Below, piece by piece: positions 8,159 through 15,786 of a stretch of 64,000 bases of DNA. The stretch covers positions 62,001-126,000 of the forward strand of contig CADAUZ010000026.1 in NCBI GenBank assembly GCA_902791215.1. The letters are read 5' to 3'. This stretch comes from Oscillospiraceae bacterium. GTDB taxonomy: Bacteria; Bacillota; Clostridia; Oscillospirales; Oscillospiraceae. Positions within the stretch are counted from its first letter, which is position 1. Every line of letters begins with the position of its first letter. The translations under genes were made by a program, and so were the position numbers. A model generated the notes under the pieces. It searched no databases. It worked only from the letters and a program-made list of their open reading frames with translations, and was not told the origin of the DNA.

Positions 8159-9385
8159 TCAGCCGAGGCTTGCGTAATAGTCGGAGTAGTCCGCGCCCTG
8201 GGAGGCGGGCTGATACTCGCCGTAGAGCTTGGACATGACGCGCATGTACTCCTGCGAGTCCGTCTCATAGGGGGTCGGGCAGTAGTCGTTGTAGTTCTGG
8301 GCCTTGGTGTTGGCGCCCTCGATGTTGCTGCTGACACAGCACGGGATCACGTCAAAGCCCACGGGGGTGAGGCTGCCGTCGTCGGCGCGGACAAGGCGGA
8401 TCTGGAAGATGGCGGTGTCCGGGTCGGAGGGCATGGTGTTGCCGCCGAAGACCCAGTTGCCGCAGCTGTAGAGGATGACGCCCTCGCGGTACTTTTCAAT
8501 GGGCTGGAGGCAGTGGGAATGGCTGCCGTAGATCATGTCCGCCCCCGCGTCGATGCAGGCGTGGGCAAGCTCGATCTGGGCCTGGTTGGGCGAATAGTAG
8601 AGCTCCTGGCCCCAGTGGAAGGCACATATTACATAGTCGGCGCCCTCGCCTTTCATCTGCCGCACGGCGCTGACCGCCTTGTCGCGGTTGGGCGCAAGAT
8701 CCGTGCCCGAGCAGTAGATGCCCACATGCAGGCCGTGGGGCGTGGTGATGATCTGGGCCTCGCCCTCCTTGCCGTAGGGGACGCCGTGGGCCTCAAGGGC
8801 GGCGTAGGTGCTGTCCGCGCCAGCCTGGTAGCAGTCCATCATGTGGTTGTTGGCGGTGGTGACAAAGTCCACGCCGCCCTCGTTGAAGATCTCCGCGTAC
8901 TCGGTCGGCGCCCTAAACGGGAAGACCACCTGGGTGTAGTCGTAGGTCAAGTTGGGGTTATCCGTCAGCGTGCACTCGCAGTTTGCAAGGGTGAGCTCGT
9001 CGTCCTTGAAAAACTGGACGGTGTTCGAGAAGGGATAGGCATAGTTCCCGTTCAGCACCCCGGCAAAGCCCGCGGGGTGAGCCTGGTAGTTCTGGTTTGA
9101 CCAGAGGGTGCAGTCGCCCACGAAGGAGATGACGTACTCCTGCGGCGGTTCGGGCGTTGGCTCCGGCGTCGGCGCAGCGGTATTGACCGGCGCGGGCGTG
9201 TAGGGGCTCGGCGTGTAGGTGATGAGATTGGGGTTTTGCTGGGCCGGGGTGTAGGTCTGCACCGTCTCCCCCGCGGTTTTTACCCGCGACACGGTGGTCA
9301 TGGGTGTCTCGATGCGCAGCTTCTCCAACAGCAGCAGCTCCGCGATCAAAAGCACCAGGCAGGCGATCTTCAGGAAATTTTTCAT
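8159..9385 (-). CDS. CapA-family (poly-gamma-glutamate capsule-type) metallophosphoesterase-like protein
   Basis: A 408-residue protein with one N-terminal membrane helix (about 5-22), a Pro/Thr-rich linker (about 45-80), and a CapA domain. The domain has ISFVGDCTLW, VTTANNHMMDC (NNH), AFHWGQE (HWG), YGSHSHCLQP (GSHSH) and YSCGNWVFGG. CapA proteins belong to the metallophosphoesterase superfamily and act outside the membrane in capsule or poly-gamma-glutamate attachment or transport. No PgsB/PgsC partners are nearby, so poly-gamma-glutamate synthesis is not implied. It sits with other cell-surface genes on the same strand. Confidence 0.85.
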   Translation of the reverse strand: MKNFLKIACLVLLIAELLLLEKLRIETPMTTVSRVKTAGETVQTYTPAQQNPNLITYTPSPYTPAPVNTAAPTPEPTPEPPQEYVISFVGDCTLWSNQNYQAHPAGFAGVLNGNYAYPFSNTVQFFKDDELTLANCECTLTDNPNLTYDYTQVVFPFRAPTEYAEIFNEGGVDFVTTANNHMMDCYQAGADSTYAALEAHGVPYGKEGEAQIITTPHGLHVGIYCSGTDLAPNRDKAVSAVRQMKGEGADYVICAFHWGQELYYSPNQAQIELAHACIDAGADMIYGSHSHCLQPIEKYREGVILYSCGNWVFGGNTMPSDPDTAIFQIRLVRADDGSLTPVGFDVIPCCVSSNIEGANTKAQNYNDYCPTPYETDSQEYMRVMSKLYGEYQPASQGADYSDYYASLG

Positions 9386-9426
9386 GTCTCTATCCTTATC
9401 TATGTAAAACTCTGTATCTCAATATC

Positions 9427-10440
9427 TCAAAACAGGCGCTTCACAAGCGGGATTTTGCGCAGCGCAAATGTAAGCGCAAAGCACAAAGCCGCGAGGGCCA
9501 GGTAAAACACCAGCAGGGACGATACCGGCGCTGCGGGCGTCGGGGCAAGGCCAAAGCGCTCAAGCACGTTGATCATCAGCGGGTGCAGAAGGTACACGCC
9601 GAGCGTGCAGGCGGAGAGCTCCGTTAATAGCTTCACGCGGCGAAATGTCCTCCCCTTCAGGGCGAGGAAGAAGCAGTAAGCCGCCGTGGACTGCAAAAAG
9701 GTCGGCAGAGAGAAGAAGTGGAAGAGCCACCCGTCCGCCGTGTTTTTATACAGCGAATACCAGCGGTTCAGAATACTTGCCGCCAGAGTCACCGCGAGAA
9801 AGACAAGGGGGGCCACGAGCAGCGTTCGACGGGAATACGCCCGTTTCGACAAATACCAGCCCCAGACAGCATACCCCAGATACGGCAGGTAGTCAAGGCT
9901 GAAATTCTGTGTAAAGCGATAAAGAACGGGCGCGGGGTCGGGAGTGAGGTTGCAGTTGACGAGGAAAACGCCGAGAAAGAGGAAGAGGCCGACGACATAC
10001 CGCCCGTCCAGCTTCCCCCCGTGGATCGCCGCGTGCACCACCGGCAGGAAGAGACACACCATCACCATCGCGGGCAGAAACCACAGATGATAGTGCCCGG
10101 CGACGACGGCGTACAGGAAGTCATACGGCCCCTCGAACGCGCCCGAGAGTGCGCGGGCCAGGGCATAGAAGAGCGACCAGAGATAGTACATGCCCGTAAA
10201 GCGCAGCACCCGGTGAATAAAATTCTGTTTAATATCCAGCTTCTCCCGCGATAAAAGCAGGGTCCCCGTGAGCATGAAAAACAGCGGCAGAGCGGCCCGG
10301 CTCAGAGTGCTTAATAAGGTCACGGCGAAGAAGGCCGCGCCGCCAAGCGGCAGCTCGTGGTAGATATCCGCCGCCGCGTGGATCATCAGGATCAGCAGGC
10401 AGGCAAAAATGCGGCAGAGGTCAAGCTCCGTTCTTCGCAT
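9427..10440 (-). CDS. Acyltransferase family 3 membrane protein
   Basis: A 337-residue integral membrane protein of the acyltransferase-3 (OafA/WecH) type, expected to move acyl groups onto cell-surface sugars. It has RRTELDLCRIFACLLILMIHAA at the start, with the usual early R, D and H (written here in part only as LDLCRIF...MIH), then an FMLTG loop and about ten hydrophobic segments. The ATG at 10440 is chosen because GGAGG lies 6 bases before it; it overlaps the end of the GIY-YIG gene by 20 bases, so the two are probably coupled. Two further paralogues are at 17268 and 34024. Confidence 0.82.
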   Translation of the reverse strand: MRRTELDLCRIFACLLILMIHAAADIYHELPLGGAAFFAVTLLSTLSRAALPLFFMLTGTLLLSREKLDIKQNFIHRVLRFTGMYYLWSLFYALARALSGAFEGPYDFLYAVVAGHYHLWFLPAMVMVCLFLPVVHAAIHGGKLDGRYVVGLFLFLGVFLVNCNLTPDPAPVLYRFTQNFSLDYLPYLGYAVWGWYLSKRAYSRRTLLVAPLVFLAVTLAASILNRWYSLYKNTADGWLFHFFSLPTFLQSTAAYCFFLALKGRTFRRVKLLTELSACTLGVYLLHPLMINVLERFGLAPTPAAPVSSLLVFYLALAALCFALTFALRKIPLVKRLF

Positions 10441-10684
10441 GTTCCGCCTCCTTAATAAGTGCAAGCTTCTGCGCGCGCGTAAGCCTCTTGATGTGCCACT
10501 CGCGGCTTCTGGCCTCGTGTTCGGTCTCAAAGCGCTCGGTATAGGCGAGCGCTATCGGCAGGCGGGCGCGGGTGTACTTGCCGCCCTTTCCCGCCGCGTG
10601 GGTTTTGAGACGTTTGTCGAGGTCGTTTGTCCAGCCGGTATAGAGCGAGCCGTCCGAGCAGCGGAGCATGTAGACCACGTTCAT
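10421..10684 (-). CDS. GIY-YIG nuclease domain protein (YhbQ/UPF0213 type)
   Basis: An 87-residue single-domain protein. The GIY and YIG strands appear as VVYMLRC and LYTGWT, followed by the conserved Arg/His helix DLDKRLKTHAAGKGGKYT and the acidic ETEHEARSREWHIK block. Members are small structure-specific nucleases or DNA-repair accessories with little known biology. Its start overlaps the DUF951 stop as ATGA, so translation is probably coupled to the upstream DUF951 and rarA genes. Confidence 0.88.
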   Translation of the reverse strand: MNVVYMLRCSDGSLYTGWTNDLDKRLKTHAAGKGGKYTRARLPIALAYTERFETEHEARSREWHIKRLTRAQKLALIKEAEHAKNGA

Positions 10685-10857
10685 CGCTGCACCTGCTTGA
10701 TATTCTTTTCAAACTTGCTGCGCGCGCCCATGACCTCATGCCCGCAGCCGAGGCATTTGAGCTTGAAGTCCGCGCCCGTGCGCAGCACCTGCCACTGCTT
10801 GGAGCCGCAGGGGTGTTCCTTTTTCATGGTGAGGATGTCGCCGACCTGTATATCCAT
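10681..10857 (-). CDS. DUF951-family zinc-ribbon-like protein
   Basis: A 58-residue protein with the DUF951 pattern: MDIQVGDILTMKKEHPCGS, WQVLRTGADFKLKCLGCGHEV, and a basic C-terminal segment FEKNIKQV. Cys residues in HPCGS and CLGCG could bind a metal. The ATG overlaps the rarA stop as TAATG, and the stop overlaps the next start as ATGA, so it lies in a tightly coupled string. The family is widespread in Firmicutes and its function is not established. Confidence 0.88.
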   Translation of the reverse strand: MDIQVGDILTMKKEHPCGSKQWQVLRTGADFKLKCLGCGHEVMGARSKFEKNIKQVQR

Positions 10858-12104
10858 TATTTCTTGATTTCCTCCCAGTACCTCTTCGCAGCCTGTTCGG
10901 TCTTGTTGTCGCCGTATTCGTAGTATTTCACGTCCCGGAGGGCGTCGGGCAGGTACTGCTGTTTTACCCAGTGATTCGGGAAGTCGTGGGGGTAGAGATA
11001 GCCCTGCTCCCGCTCAAAGCCCGTGCCGTCGGCGTGGACGTTCTGGAGCTCCCGCGGGATATTCCCGGTCCTTCCGGCGCGCACATCCGCCCAGGCCTTT
11101 TCGATGGCCATGACGCCCGTGTTGGACTTGGGCGCGGTGGCAAGCAGGATGCACGCTTCCGCCAGCGGAAGCTTTGCCTCGGGAAGACCGAGCTGCAAAG
11201 CCGAGTCCACGCAGGCCTTCACGATCGGCACCGCCATGGGCCAGGCAAGGCCAACGTCCTCACTGGCAGAACAGAGGATGCGGCGGCTCGCGCCGATGAG
11301 GTCCCCCACCTCCAGAAGCCGCGCGAGGTAATGCAGGGCCGCGTCCGGGTCCGAGCCGCGCAGAGACTTCATCAGCGCCGAGAGGATGTCGAAGTGCTCG
11401 TCCCCCTCCCGGTCATAGCGCATGGCGCTGCGCTGGGTGATGGCTTTGGCGTCCGCGAGGGTGATGACGCCGTTTTCGGAGGCGGAGAAGAGAAGCTCCA
11501 CGGCGTTGATAGCTTTTCGCACATCGCCCCCGCAGGCGGCGGCAATGTGGTCGAGCACGCCTTCCTCGAGTGTGAGGGGCTCATCGCGCCGCGCGTTCAT
11601 GATGTTCACGGCCCGCCCGGCGGCGAGCTTCACATCCTCCGGCCCGATGGCCTTGAACTCGAAGACGGTCGAGCGGCTGAGGATGGCGTTGAAAACGGTG
11701 AAATAGGGGTTTTCGGTGGTGGAGGCAATAAGCGTGATGCGCCCGTCCTCGATAAACTCCAGCAAAGACTGCTGCTGCTTTTTGTTGAAGTACTGGATCT
11801 CGTCGAGGTATAAAAGCACGCCGCCGGGGGTGAGGAAGGTGTCCAGCTCGTCGATGATTTTCTTGATGTCGGCGATGCCCGCGGTGGTGGCGTTGAGTTT
11901 TCTCAAGGAGCGGTTGGTGCGCTGCGCGATGATGCGGGCTACTGTTGTTTTGCCCGTGCCCGAGGGGCCGTAGAAGATCATGTTCGGGATCTGCCCGCTC
12001 TCCACGATGCGGCGCAGAAGCCCGCCCTTGCCGAGGATGTGCCGCTGGCCCACCACATCGTCAAGAGAGTCCGGGCGGATCTCGTCCGCAAGCGGCTGAT
12101 ACAT
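10857..12104 (-). CDS. rarA: Replication-associated recombination protein A
   Basis: A 415-residue AAA+ ATPase of the RarA/MgsA/WRNIP1 family, which acts at stalled replication forks and single-strand DNA ends. Walker A is GPSGTGKTT (residues 46-53), Walker B LYLDEIQYF (near 100), and sensor 1 LIASTTENPYFTVF. The C-terminal tetramerisation region has SEDVGLAWPMA and LLATAPKSN. It is full length for the family. It is the first gene of the rarA-DUF951-GIY-YIG-acyltransferase string. Confidence 0.95.
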   Translation of the reverse strand: MYQPLADEIRPDSLDDVVGQRHILGKGGLLRRIVESGQIPNMIFYGPSGTGKTTVARIIAQRTNRSLRKLNATTAGIADIKKIIDELDTFLTPGGVLLYLDEIQYFNKKQQQSLLEFIEDGRITLIASTTENPYFTVFNAILSRSTVFEFKAIGPEDVKLAAGRAVNIMNARRDEPLTLEEGVLDHIAAACGGDVRKAINAVELLFSASENGVITLADAKAITQRSAMRYDREGDEHFDILSALMKSLRGSDPDAALHYLARLLEVGDLIGASRRILCSASEDVGLAWPMAVPIVKACVDSALQLGLPEAKLPLAEACILLATAPKSNTGVMAIEKAWADVRAGRTGNIPRELQNVHADGTGFEREQGYLYPHDFPNHWVKQQYLPDALRDVKYYEYGDNKTEQAAKRYWEEIKK

Positions 12105-12181
12105 GGCGCGCCCCCCCTTCGTAAACCATAATATAAGAATTATATCACCCTGCGGCGCGTTTGTAAAAGAAATTCTTTGAT

Positions 12182-12235
12182 AAAGTGAAAAGTGGAAAGT
12201 GAAGTTATGGTGTCTGCTTCGCAGACAATCATAAA
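12182..12235. repeat. GAAAAGTGGAAAGTG-type repeat, left half only
   Basis: AAAGTGAAAAGTGGAAAGTG is followed by a GTCTGCTTCGCAGAC hairpin. It matches the left part of the complete copy at 27029-27140; the complementary CACTTTCCAC end is missing here. Confidence 0.75.
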
Positions 12236-12303
12236 ATCAGCGAACTTTTTTCTTTTGTTCGTCTTATGCTTTGGCAAAACATGGAAGATGTTCAAGCTTC
12301 GTG

Positions 12304-12332
12304 TGGACATTTTCGGCTCTGTGCTGTATAAT
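12304..12332 (+). promoter_or_regulatory. Promoter of the 12361 gene
   Basis: TGGACA, a 17-base spacer, then perfect TATAAT (12327-12332), 28 bases before the start codon; AAAGGAG precedes the ATG. Confidence 0.8.
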
Positions 12333-12360
12333 GCCAATACTTGCGTAAAGGAGTACAACG

Positions 12361-13044
12361 ATGCGTAAAGGGAAAATCAAAGCAATTTTATTTATTGTCG
12401 TTTTTCTGCTGGTGATGGCGACCGCCATTACCCTGCTGCTGGATATGGAACGGGAAAAGAAAGAGGTGGAGAGCCTGGGCTATGACCCCTACCGCGCAAC
12501 GCCCGCGCCGACGGTTGCGCCCACGGTGACGCCCATGCCCGTCTCCACCATCATGCCGACCCCCGTGCCGCCGACGCCCGCGCCCACCCCCACGCCGACG
12601 CCGGTGCCCACCCCCACGCCGACGCCCACGCCCACCCCGGTCCCGGTGGGGAAGGTCATCGGCACCGGCTCCTTCGTCTCCAACACCGGCGTTCCCATGA
12701 ACATCCGGGCCGACTGGGAGGCGCTGCTGCTGGATGAGCAGCACGTAGGCGTGCGCGTCAAGGTCTATCTGGAGTCCTATTCGATCCAGATCCAGGAGTC
12801 CCGCGGCGCTGTGAACGTCTCTGTCGGCGACAATTACCAGACCGCCGACACCCCCTCTCTTGACATCGACGACAACGCCAGCATCCATTCAAGCCTCATC
12901 GCCACGACCGAGCATGTGCTGAACCTCGCCCCCGGGCAGCAGAAGAGCTTCCCGGTGCAGGTGCAGTATCTCTTCCGCGGCACTTACTTCCGCCAGGAGA
13001 TCGACACCGTGGAATGCGGCGGCGCGATCGACCTGATGCGGTAA
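12361..13044 (+). CDS. Membrane-anchored protein with Pro/Thr-rich stalk
   Basis: A 227-residue protein of unknown function. A transmembrane segment (about residues 6-27) is followed by a long Pro/Thr-Ala stalk (about 45-100, mostly PTP repeats) and a ~125-residue C-terminal domain. That domain has beta character (GTGSFVSNTGVPMNI, VGVRVKVYLESYSI, RGTYFRQEIDTVECG). The layout is that of a domain held away from the membrane by an extended linker. It lies 16 bases before nth but shares no evident function with it. Confidence 0.7.
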   Translation: MRKGKIKAILFIVVFLLVMATAITLLLDMEREKKEVESLGYDPYRATPAPTVAPTVTPMPVSTIMPTPVPPTPAPTPTPTPVPTPTPTPTPTPVPVGKVIGTGSFVSNTGVPMNIRADWEALLLDEQHVGVRVKVYLESYSIQIQESRGAVNVSVGDNYQTADTPSLDIDDNASIHSSLIATTEHVLNLAPGQQKSFPVQVQYLFRGTYFRQEIDTVECGGAIDLMR

Positions 13045-13060
13045 AGCGAGGTAGACAGAT

Positions 13061-13696
13061 ATGCGGACACCCGAACAGGTACGGGAGATCGTGCGGCTGC
13101 TGCTGGAGGAATACCCCGAGGCAAGCTGTACGCTTGACTGGGGCAAGGACTATGAGCTTTTGTTCTCCGTGCGCCTTGCCGCCCAGTGTACCGACGAGCG
13201 CGTAAACCAGATCACTCCGGCGCTCTTTGCGCGCTTCCCCAGCCTTGAGGCCTTCGCGGAGGCCGATGTGGAGGAAGTGGAGAAATACGTGCACTCCTGC
13301 GGCTTTTTCCGCGCCAAGGCGAGGGACATCGTCAAATGCGCCCAGGTGCTGCTGGAAAAGTACGGCGGAGAGCTCCCGCGCACGATGGAGGAGCTGACGG
13401 CCCTTCCCGGCGTGGGGCGCAAGACGGCAAACCTCATCCTCGGCGACGTGTTCCGCGTGCCGGGCTCCACGGTGGTGGACACCCACTGCATCCGCCTCTC
13501 CAACCGCATGGGCCTGGTGGATGATCTCAAGGACCCGGTGAAGATTGAAATGGAGCTCAGAAAGATCCTGCCGCCGGAGCGCTCCTCCGAATTCTGCCAC
13601 TGTCTGGTCCTGCACGGCAGGGCAGTGTGTGATGCGAGAAAGCCGGAATGCGAAAAATGCTGCGTAAGACATTTGTGCCAGCACTTTTCGGGCTGA
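13061..13696 (+). CDS. nth: Endonuclease III
   Basis: A 211-residue DNA glycosylase/AP lyase that removes oxidised pyrimidines. The helix-hairpin-helix block LPGVGRKTANLILGDVF contains the catalytic Lys, and VVDTHCIRLSNRMG the catalytic Asp. The C-terminal iron-sulfur loop is C-X6-C-X2-C-X5-C (Cys190, 197, 200, 206). The stop codon directly abuts a family-1 palindromic repeat, so the last few residues may have been altered by that insertion. Confidence 0.96.
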   Translation: MRTPEQVREIVRLLLEEYPEASCTLDWGKDYELLFSVRLAAQCTDERVNQITPALFARFPSLEAFAEADVEEVEKYVHSCGFFRAKARDIVKCAQVLLEKYGGELPRTMEELTALPGVGRKTANLILGDVFRVPGSTVVDTHCIRLSNRMGLVDDLKDPVKIEMELRKILPPERSSEFCHCLVLHGRAVCDARKPECEKCCVRHLCQHFSG

Positions 13697-13807
13697 CCCT
13701 CTCAGTCACCAGTGTGCGCACTGGTGACAGCTCCCCCATAGGGGGAGCCAAGCCTTGCCTCTCCCTTTGGGAGAGGTGCCCCAGTGCGCACACTGGGGCG
13801 GAGAGGG
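13697..13807. repeat. Palindromic repeat family 1, rearranged copy
   Basis: Both halves of the family-1 repeat are present but each is reversed relative to the usual order. CCCTCTCAGTCACC...GGGGGAGCCAAG is followed directly by CCTTGCCTCTCCC...GGGGCGGAGAGGG, so the outer ends are CCCTCTC/GAGAGGG and the CTTGGC/GGCAAG ends meet in the middle. Confidence 0.8.
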
Positions 13808-13833
13808 TATCCATATTGAAAGGAAGAGTCGAA

Positions 13834-14103
13834 ATGAAAGCTATCGTCAGTGTATTTGCCCGCGACAGCAAGGGCATCATCGCCTATGTGACCGCGCTGC
13901 TTGCGGAAAAGGATATCAACGTCCTGGACATCAGCCAGACGCTTTTGCAGGAATATTTCGCCATGATCATGCTGGTCGATCTCACCGACTGCGGCATGAG
14001 CTTTGTGGAGCTGAGCCGCTACCTTGCCGACAAGGGGCAGGAGCGCGGCCTCGATATCCATATCCAGCGTCAGGACATCTTCGATGCCATGCACAAGGTC
14101 TGA
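13834..14103 (+). CDS. ACT-domain protein (UPF0237 type)
   Basis: An 89-residue single ACT domain: KAIVSVFARDSKGIIAYVTALLAEKDINVLDI... (shown only to its pattern) with the ligand-loop DSKGI and a second strand EYFAMIMLVDL. ACT domains bind amino acids or other small ligands. It precedes the UPF0210 gene by 9 bases; this two-gene order is conserved in many Firmicutes and the pair probably works together, but its role is not known. I start it at the ATG at 13834, just past the repeat, where AGGAAGAG lies upstream. Confidence 0.85.
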   Translation: MKAIVSVFARDSKGIIAYVTALLAEKDINVLDISQTLLQEYFAMIMLVDLTDCGMSFVELSRYLADKGQERGLDIHIQRQDIFDAMHKV

Positions 14104-14112
14104 GGTGAGGCT

Positions 14113-15468
14113 ATGAGCTATCTTCTCAACAGCAGCGAAATTTTGCAGACCATCCAGATGATCAACCAGCAGCATCTGGACGTGCGCACCATCACCATGG
14201 GCATCAGCCTTTTAGACTGCGCGGACACGGACACGGATGCCTGCTGCCGCAAGATCTATGACAAAATCTGCCGCTGCGCCGGGAACCTCGTCAAAACCGG
14301 CTGCGACATTGAAGACGAGTTCGGCATCCCCATTGTGAACAAGCGCATCTCCGTGACGCCCATCTCGCTGGTAGCGGCGGCCTGCGCGGGGAGCGACTAC
14401 GCCCCCATCGCCCACACCCTCGATAAGGCAGCGAAGGAGACCGGCGTCAACTTTATCGGCGGCTTCTCGGCTCTCTGCCACAAGGGCTTTACCGAGAGCG
14501 ACCTGCGGCTCATCCGCTCCCTGCCCGAGGCTCTGAGCGAAACCGAGCTTGTGTGCGCAAGCGTCAACGTCGGCTCCACCCGGGCCGGCATCAACATGGA
14601 CGCCGTGGCCCTCATGGGGCGCATCATCAAGGAGACCTCCGAGCGCGGCTTCATGGGCTGCGCCAAGCTCGTGGTGTTTGCAAACGCCGTGGAGGACAAC
14701 CCCTTCATGGCGGGCGCCTTCCACGGCGTGGGCGAGCCGGAGACGGTCATCAACGTGGGCGTTTCCGGCCCCGGTGTCGTTGCCCACGCTCTGAAAGAAT
14801 GCAGGGGCGAGAGCTTTGATGTGGTGGCCGAGACCATCAAGCGCACCGCCTTCAAGATCACCCGCATGGGCGAGCTTGTTGCGCAGGAGGCCTCCCGCCG
14901 CCTGGGTGTGCCCTTCGGCGTGGTGGACCTGTCCCTCGCCCCCACCCCCGCTATCGGCGACAGCGTGGCGGAGATTCTCGAGATCATGGGCCTGGAGCGC
15001 TGCGGCGGGCACGGCACGACGGCGGCGCTGGCGCTTCTCAACGACGCGGTCAAAAAAGGCGGCGTGATGGCGTCCTCCCACGTGGGCGGGCTCTCCGGCG
15101 CGTTTATCCCGGTATCCGAGGACGCGGGCATGATCGCCTCCGCCAAGGAAGGGACACTGTGCATCGACAAGCTTGAGGCCATGACCTGTGTCTGCTCTGT
15201 GGGCCTTGACATGATCGCCGTGCCCGGCGACACGGACGCCGACACCATCTCCGCCGTCATCGCCGACGAGGCCGCCATCGGCATGGTCAACAACAAGACC
15301 ACCGCCGTGCGCATCATCCCCGTCAAGGGCAAGACCGTGGGCGACAGCGTGGACTTCGGCGGGCTTTTGGGCTCGGCGCCCATCATGCCGCTGCACCGCG
15401 GCAGCGCGAGTGAGTTCATCGCCCGCGGCGGGCGCATCCCGGCCCCGCTGCACAGTCTGAGAAATTAA
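14113..15468 (+). CDS. UPF0210 (PFL-like/DUF711) family protein
   Basis: A 451-residue cytoplasmic protein with the UPF0210 pattern: [58 protein letters not shown] and a C-terminal [13 protein letters not shown]. The family shows distant similarity to glycyl-radical pyruvate formate-lyase folds, but I see no glycyl-radical motif, and function is not established. It is coupled to the upstream ACT-domain gene (9-base gap). GAGGTGAGG precedes the start. Confidence 0.88.
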   Translation: MSYLLNSSEILQTIQMINQQHLDVRTITMGISLLDCADTDTDACCRKIYDKICRCAGNLVKTGCDIEDEFGIPIVNKRISVTPISLVAAACAGSDYAPIAHTLDKAAKETGVNFIGGFSALCHKGFTESDLRLIRSLPEALSETELVCASVNVGSTRAGINMDAVALMGRIIKETSERGFMGCAKLVVFANAVEDNPFMAGAFHGVGEPETVINVGVSGPGVVAHALKECRGESFDVVAETIKRTAFKITRMGELVAQEASRRLGVPFGVVDLSLAPTPAIGDSVAEILEIMGLERCGGHGTTAALALLNDAVKKGGVMASSHVGGLSGAFIPVSEDAGMIASAKEGTLCIDKLEAMTCVCSVGLDMIAVPGDTDADTISAVIADEAAIGMVNNKTTAVRIIPVKGKTVGDSVDFGGLLGSAPIMPLHRGSASEFIARGGRIPAPLHSLRN

Positions 15469-15496
15469 CTGCCTCCCCTGCATTCCTATGTTTTTC

Positions 15497-15525
15497 TTGA
15501 CAAGGATGCTTGCACTCGTTATAAT
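15497..15525 (+). promoter_or_regulatory. Promoter for the candidate antisense RNA, copy 1
   Basis: Perfect TTGACA (15497-15502), 17-base spacer and perfect TATAAT (15520-15525). It is among the best consensus promoters in the window, yet no protein gene starts close behind it. Confidence 0.85.
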
Positions 15526-15531
15526 GAAAAT

Positions 15532-15625
15532 ATAAAAGGCGTTGCCTAAATGCGGCTCCGCCCGTCAGGTTTTCTACAAAATATTAGAAACCGTCACTGG
15601 CCAGAGTGGCGGTTTCTGCTTTTTA
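15532..15625 (+). ncRNA. Candidate antisense antitoxin RNA, copy 1
   Basis: An RNA of about 94 nt is predicted from the start site 7 bases after TATAAT to the terminator at 15586-15625. The terminator is a 13-bp stem with one G-U pair, loop GGCCAG and tail GCTTTTTA. It is complementary to the 3' untranslated part and the last ten codons of the minus-strand peptide gene. Transcription is inferred. Confidence 0.6.
15586..15625 (+). terminator. Hairpin terminator inside the peptide gene, copy 1
   Basis: AGAAACCGTCACT pairs with AGTGGCGGTTTCT, followed by GCTTTTTA on the plus strand. The same DNA encodes the C-terminal codons and stop of the minus-strand peptide gene. Confidence 0.8.
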
Positions 15626-15677
15626 CCGTGACCGTAACCGTATATCCAAGGATATGGAAGGTCAATGTAATCGGCAT
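15594..15677 (-). CDS. 27-residue peptide, candidate type I toxin, copy 1
   Basis: A small ORF with ATG at 15677 and a strong AAAGGAGGTG at 7-8 bases. The peptide starts MPITLTFHILGYTVT, continues with a Val/Thr alternation and ends in a basic SRNRHS tail then GQ. The first 18 residues are hydrophobic and beta-branched, unlike the usual helical type I toxins. Compared with copy 2, 23 of 27 residues match. Among the matching residues five codons (5, 6, 10, 13, 14) differ only at the third base, as expected for a translated gene. I do not recognise it as a named family. The toxin role is inferred from RNA architecture. Confidence 0.75.
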   Translation of the reverse strand: MPITLTFHILGYTVTVTVKSRNRHSGQ

Positions 15678-15682
15678 TTGCA

Positions 15683-15702
15683 ACACCTCCTTTCGGAGAT
15701 GT
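15683..15702 (-). promoter_or_regulatory. Hairpin hiding the Shine-Dalgarno sequence, copy 1
   Basis: In the minus-strand RNA, ACAUCUCC pairs with GGAGGUGU across a GAAA tetraloop (8 bp, one G-U). The whole ribosome-binding site of the 27-residue peptide is in the stem. Confidence 0.8.
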
Positions 15703-15741
15703 GACGGAACCGCCTTTATCGCGTGGCAACGCCCCATGTTT

Positions 15742-15770
15742 AGTTTACATAATGATTTGAGGTTTGTCAA
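15742..15770 (-). promoter_or_regulatory. Promoter of the peptide mRNA, copy 1
   Basis: On the minus strand: TTGACA (15765-15770), 17-base spacer ending in ATTATG, then TAAACT (15742-15747). The predicted start coincides with the first base of the terminal stem. Confidence 0.8.
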
Positions 15771-15786
15771 CCATTTTTCGACTCAT

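Larger units (their letters stand above)
15497..15770. other. Candidate type I toxin-antitoxin cassette, copy 1
   Basis: A compact cassette with convergent promoters. The minus-strand promoter (15742-15770) would start an RNA at about 15734, exactly where GGCGTTGCC begins. That RNA's 5' end pairs perfectly (9 bp) with GGCAACGCC near its 3' end (plus-strand arms 15538-15546 and 15725-15733), followed by a U-rich tail. A second nested long-range stem joins 15552-15560 and 15705-15713. The Shine-Dalgarno sequence is closed in an 8-bp hairpin, and the RNA encodes a 27-residue peptide. The plus-strand promoter (15497-15525) would give an antisense RNA ending at the hairpin inside the peptide gene. 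A second copy with the same geometry is at 54877-55153. Confidence 0.75.

Noticed and set aside
12140-12358. 72-codon minus-strand frame between rarA and the 12361 gene
   Set aside because: It overlaps a GAAAAGTG-type repeat and the 12361 promoter and has no ribosome-binding site.
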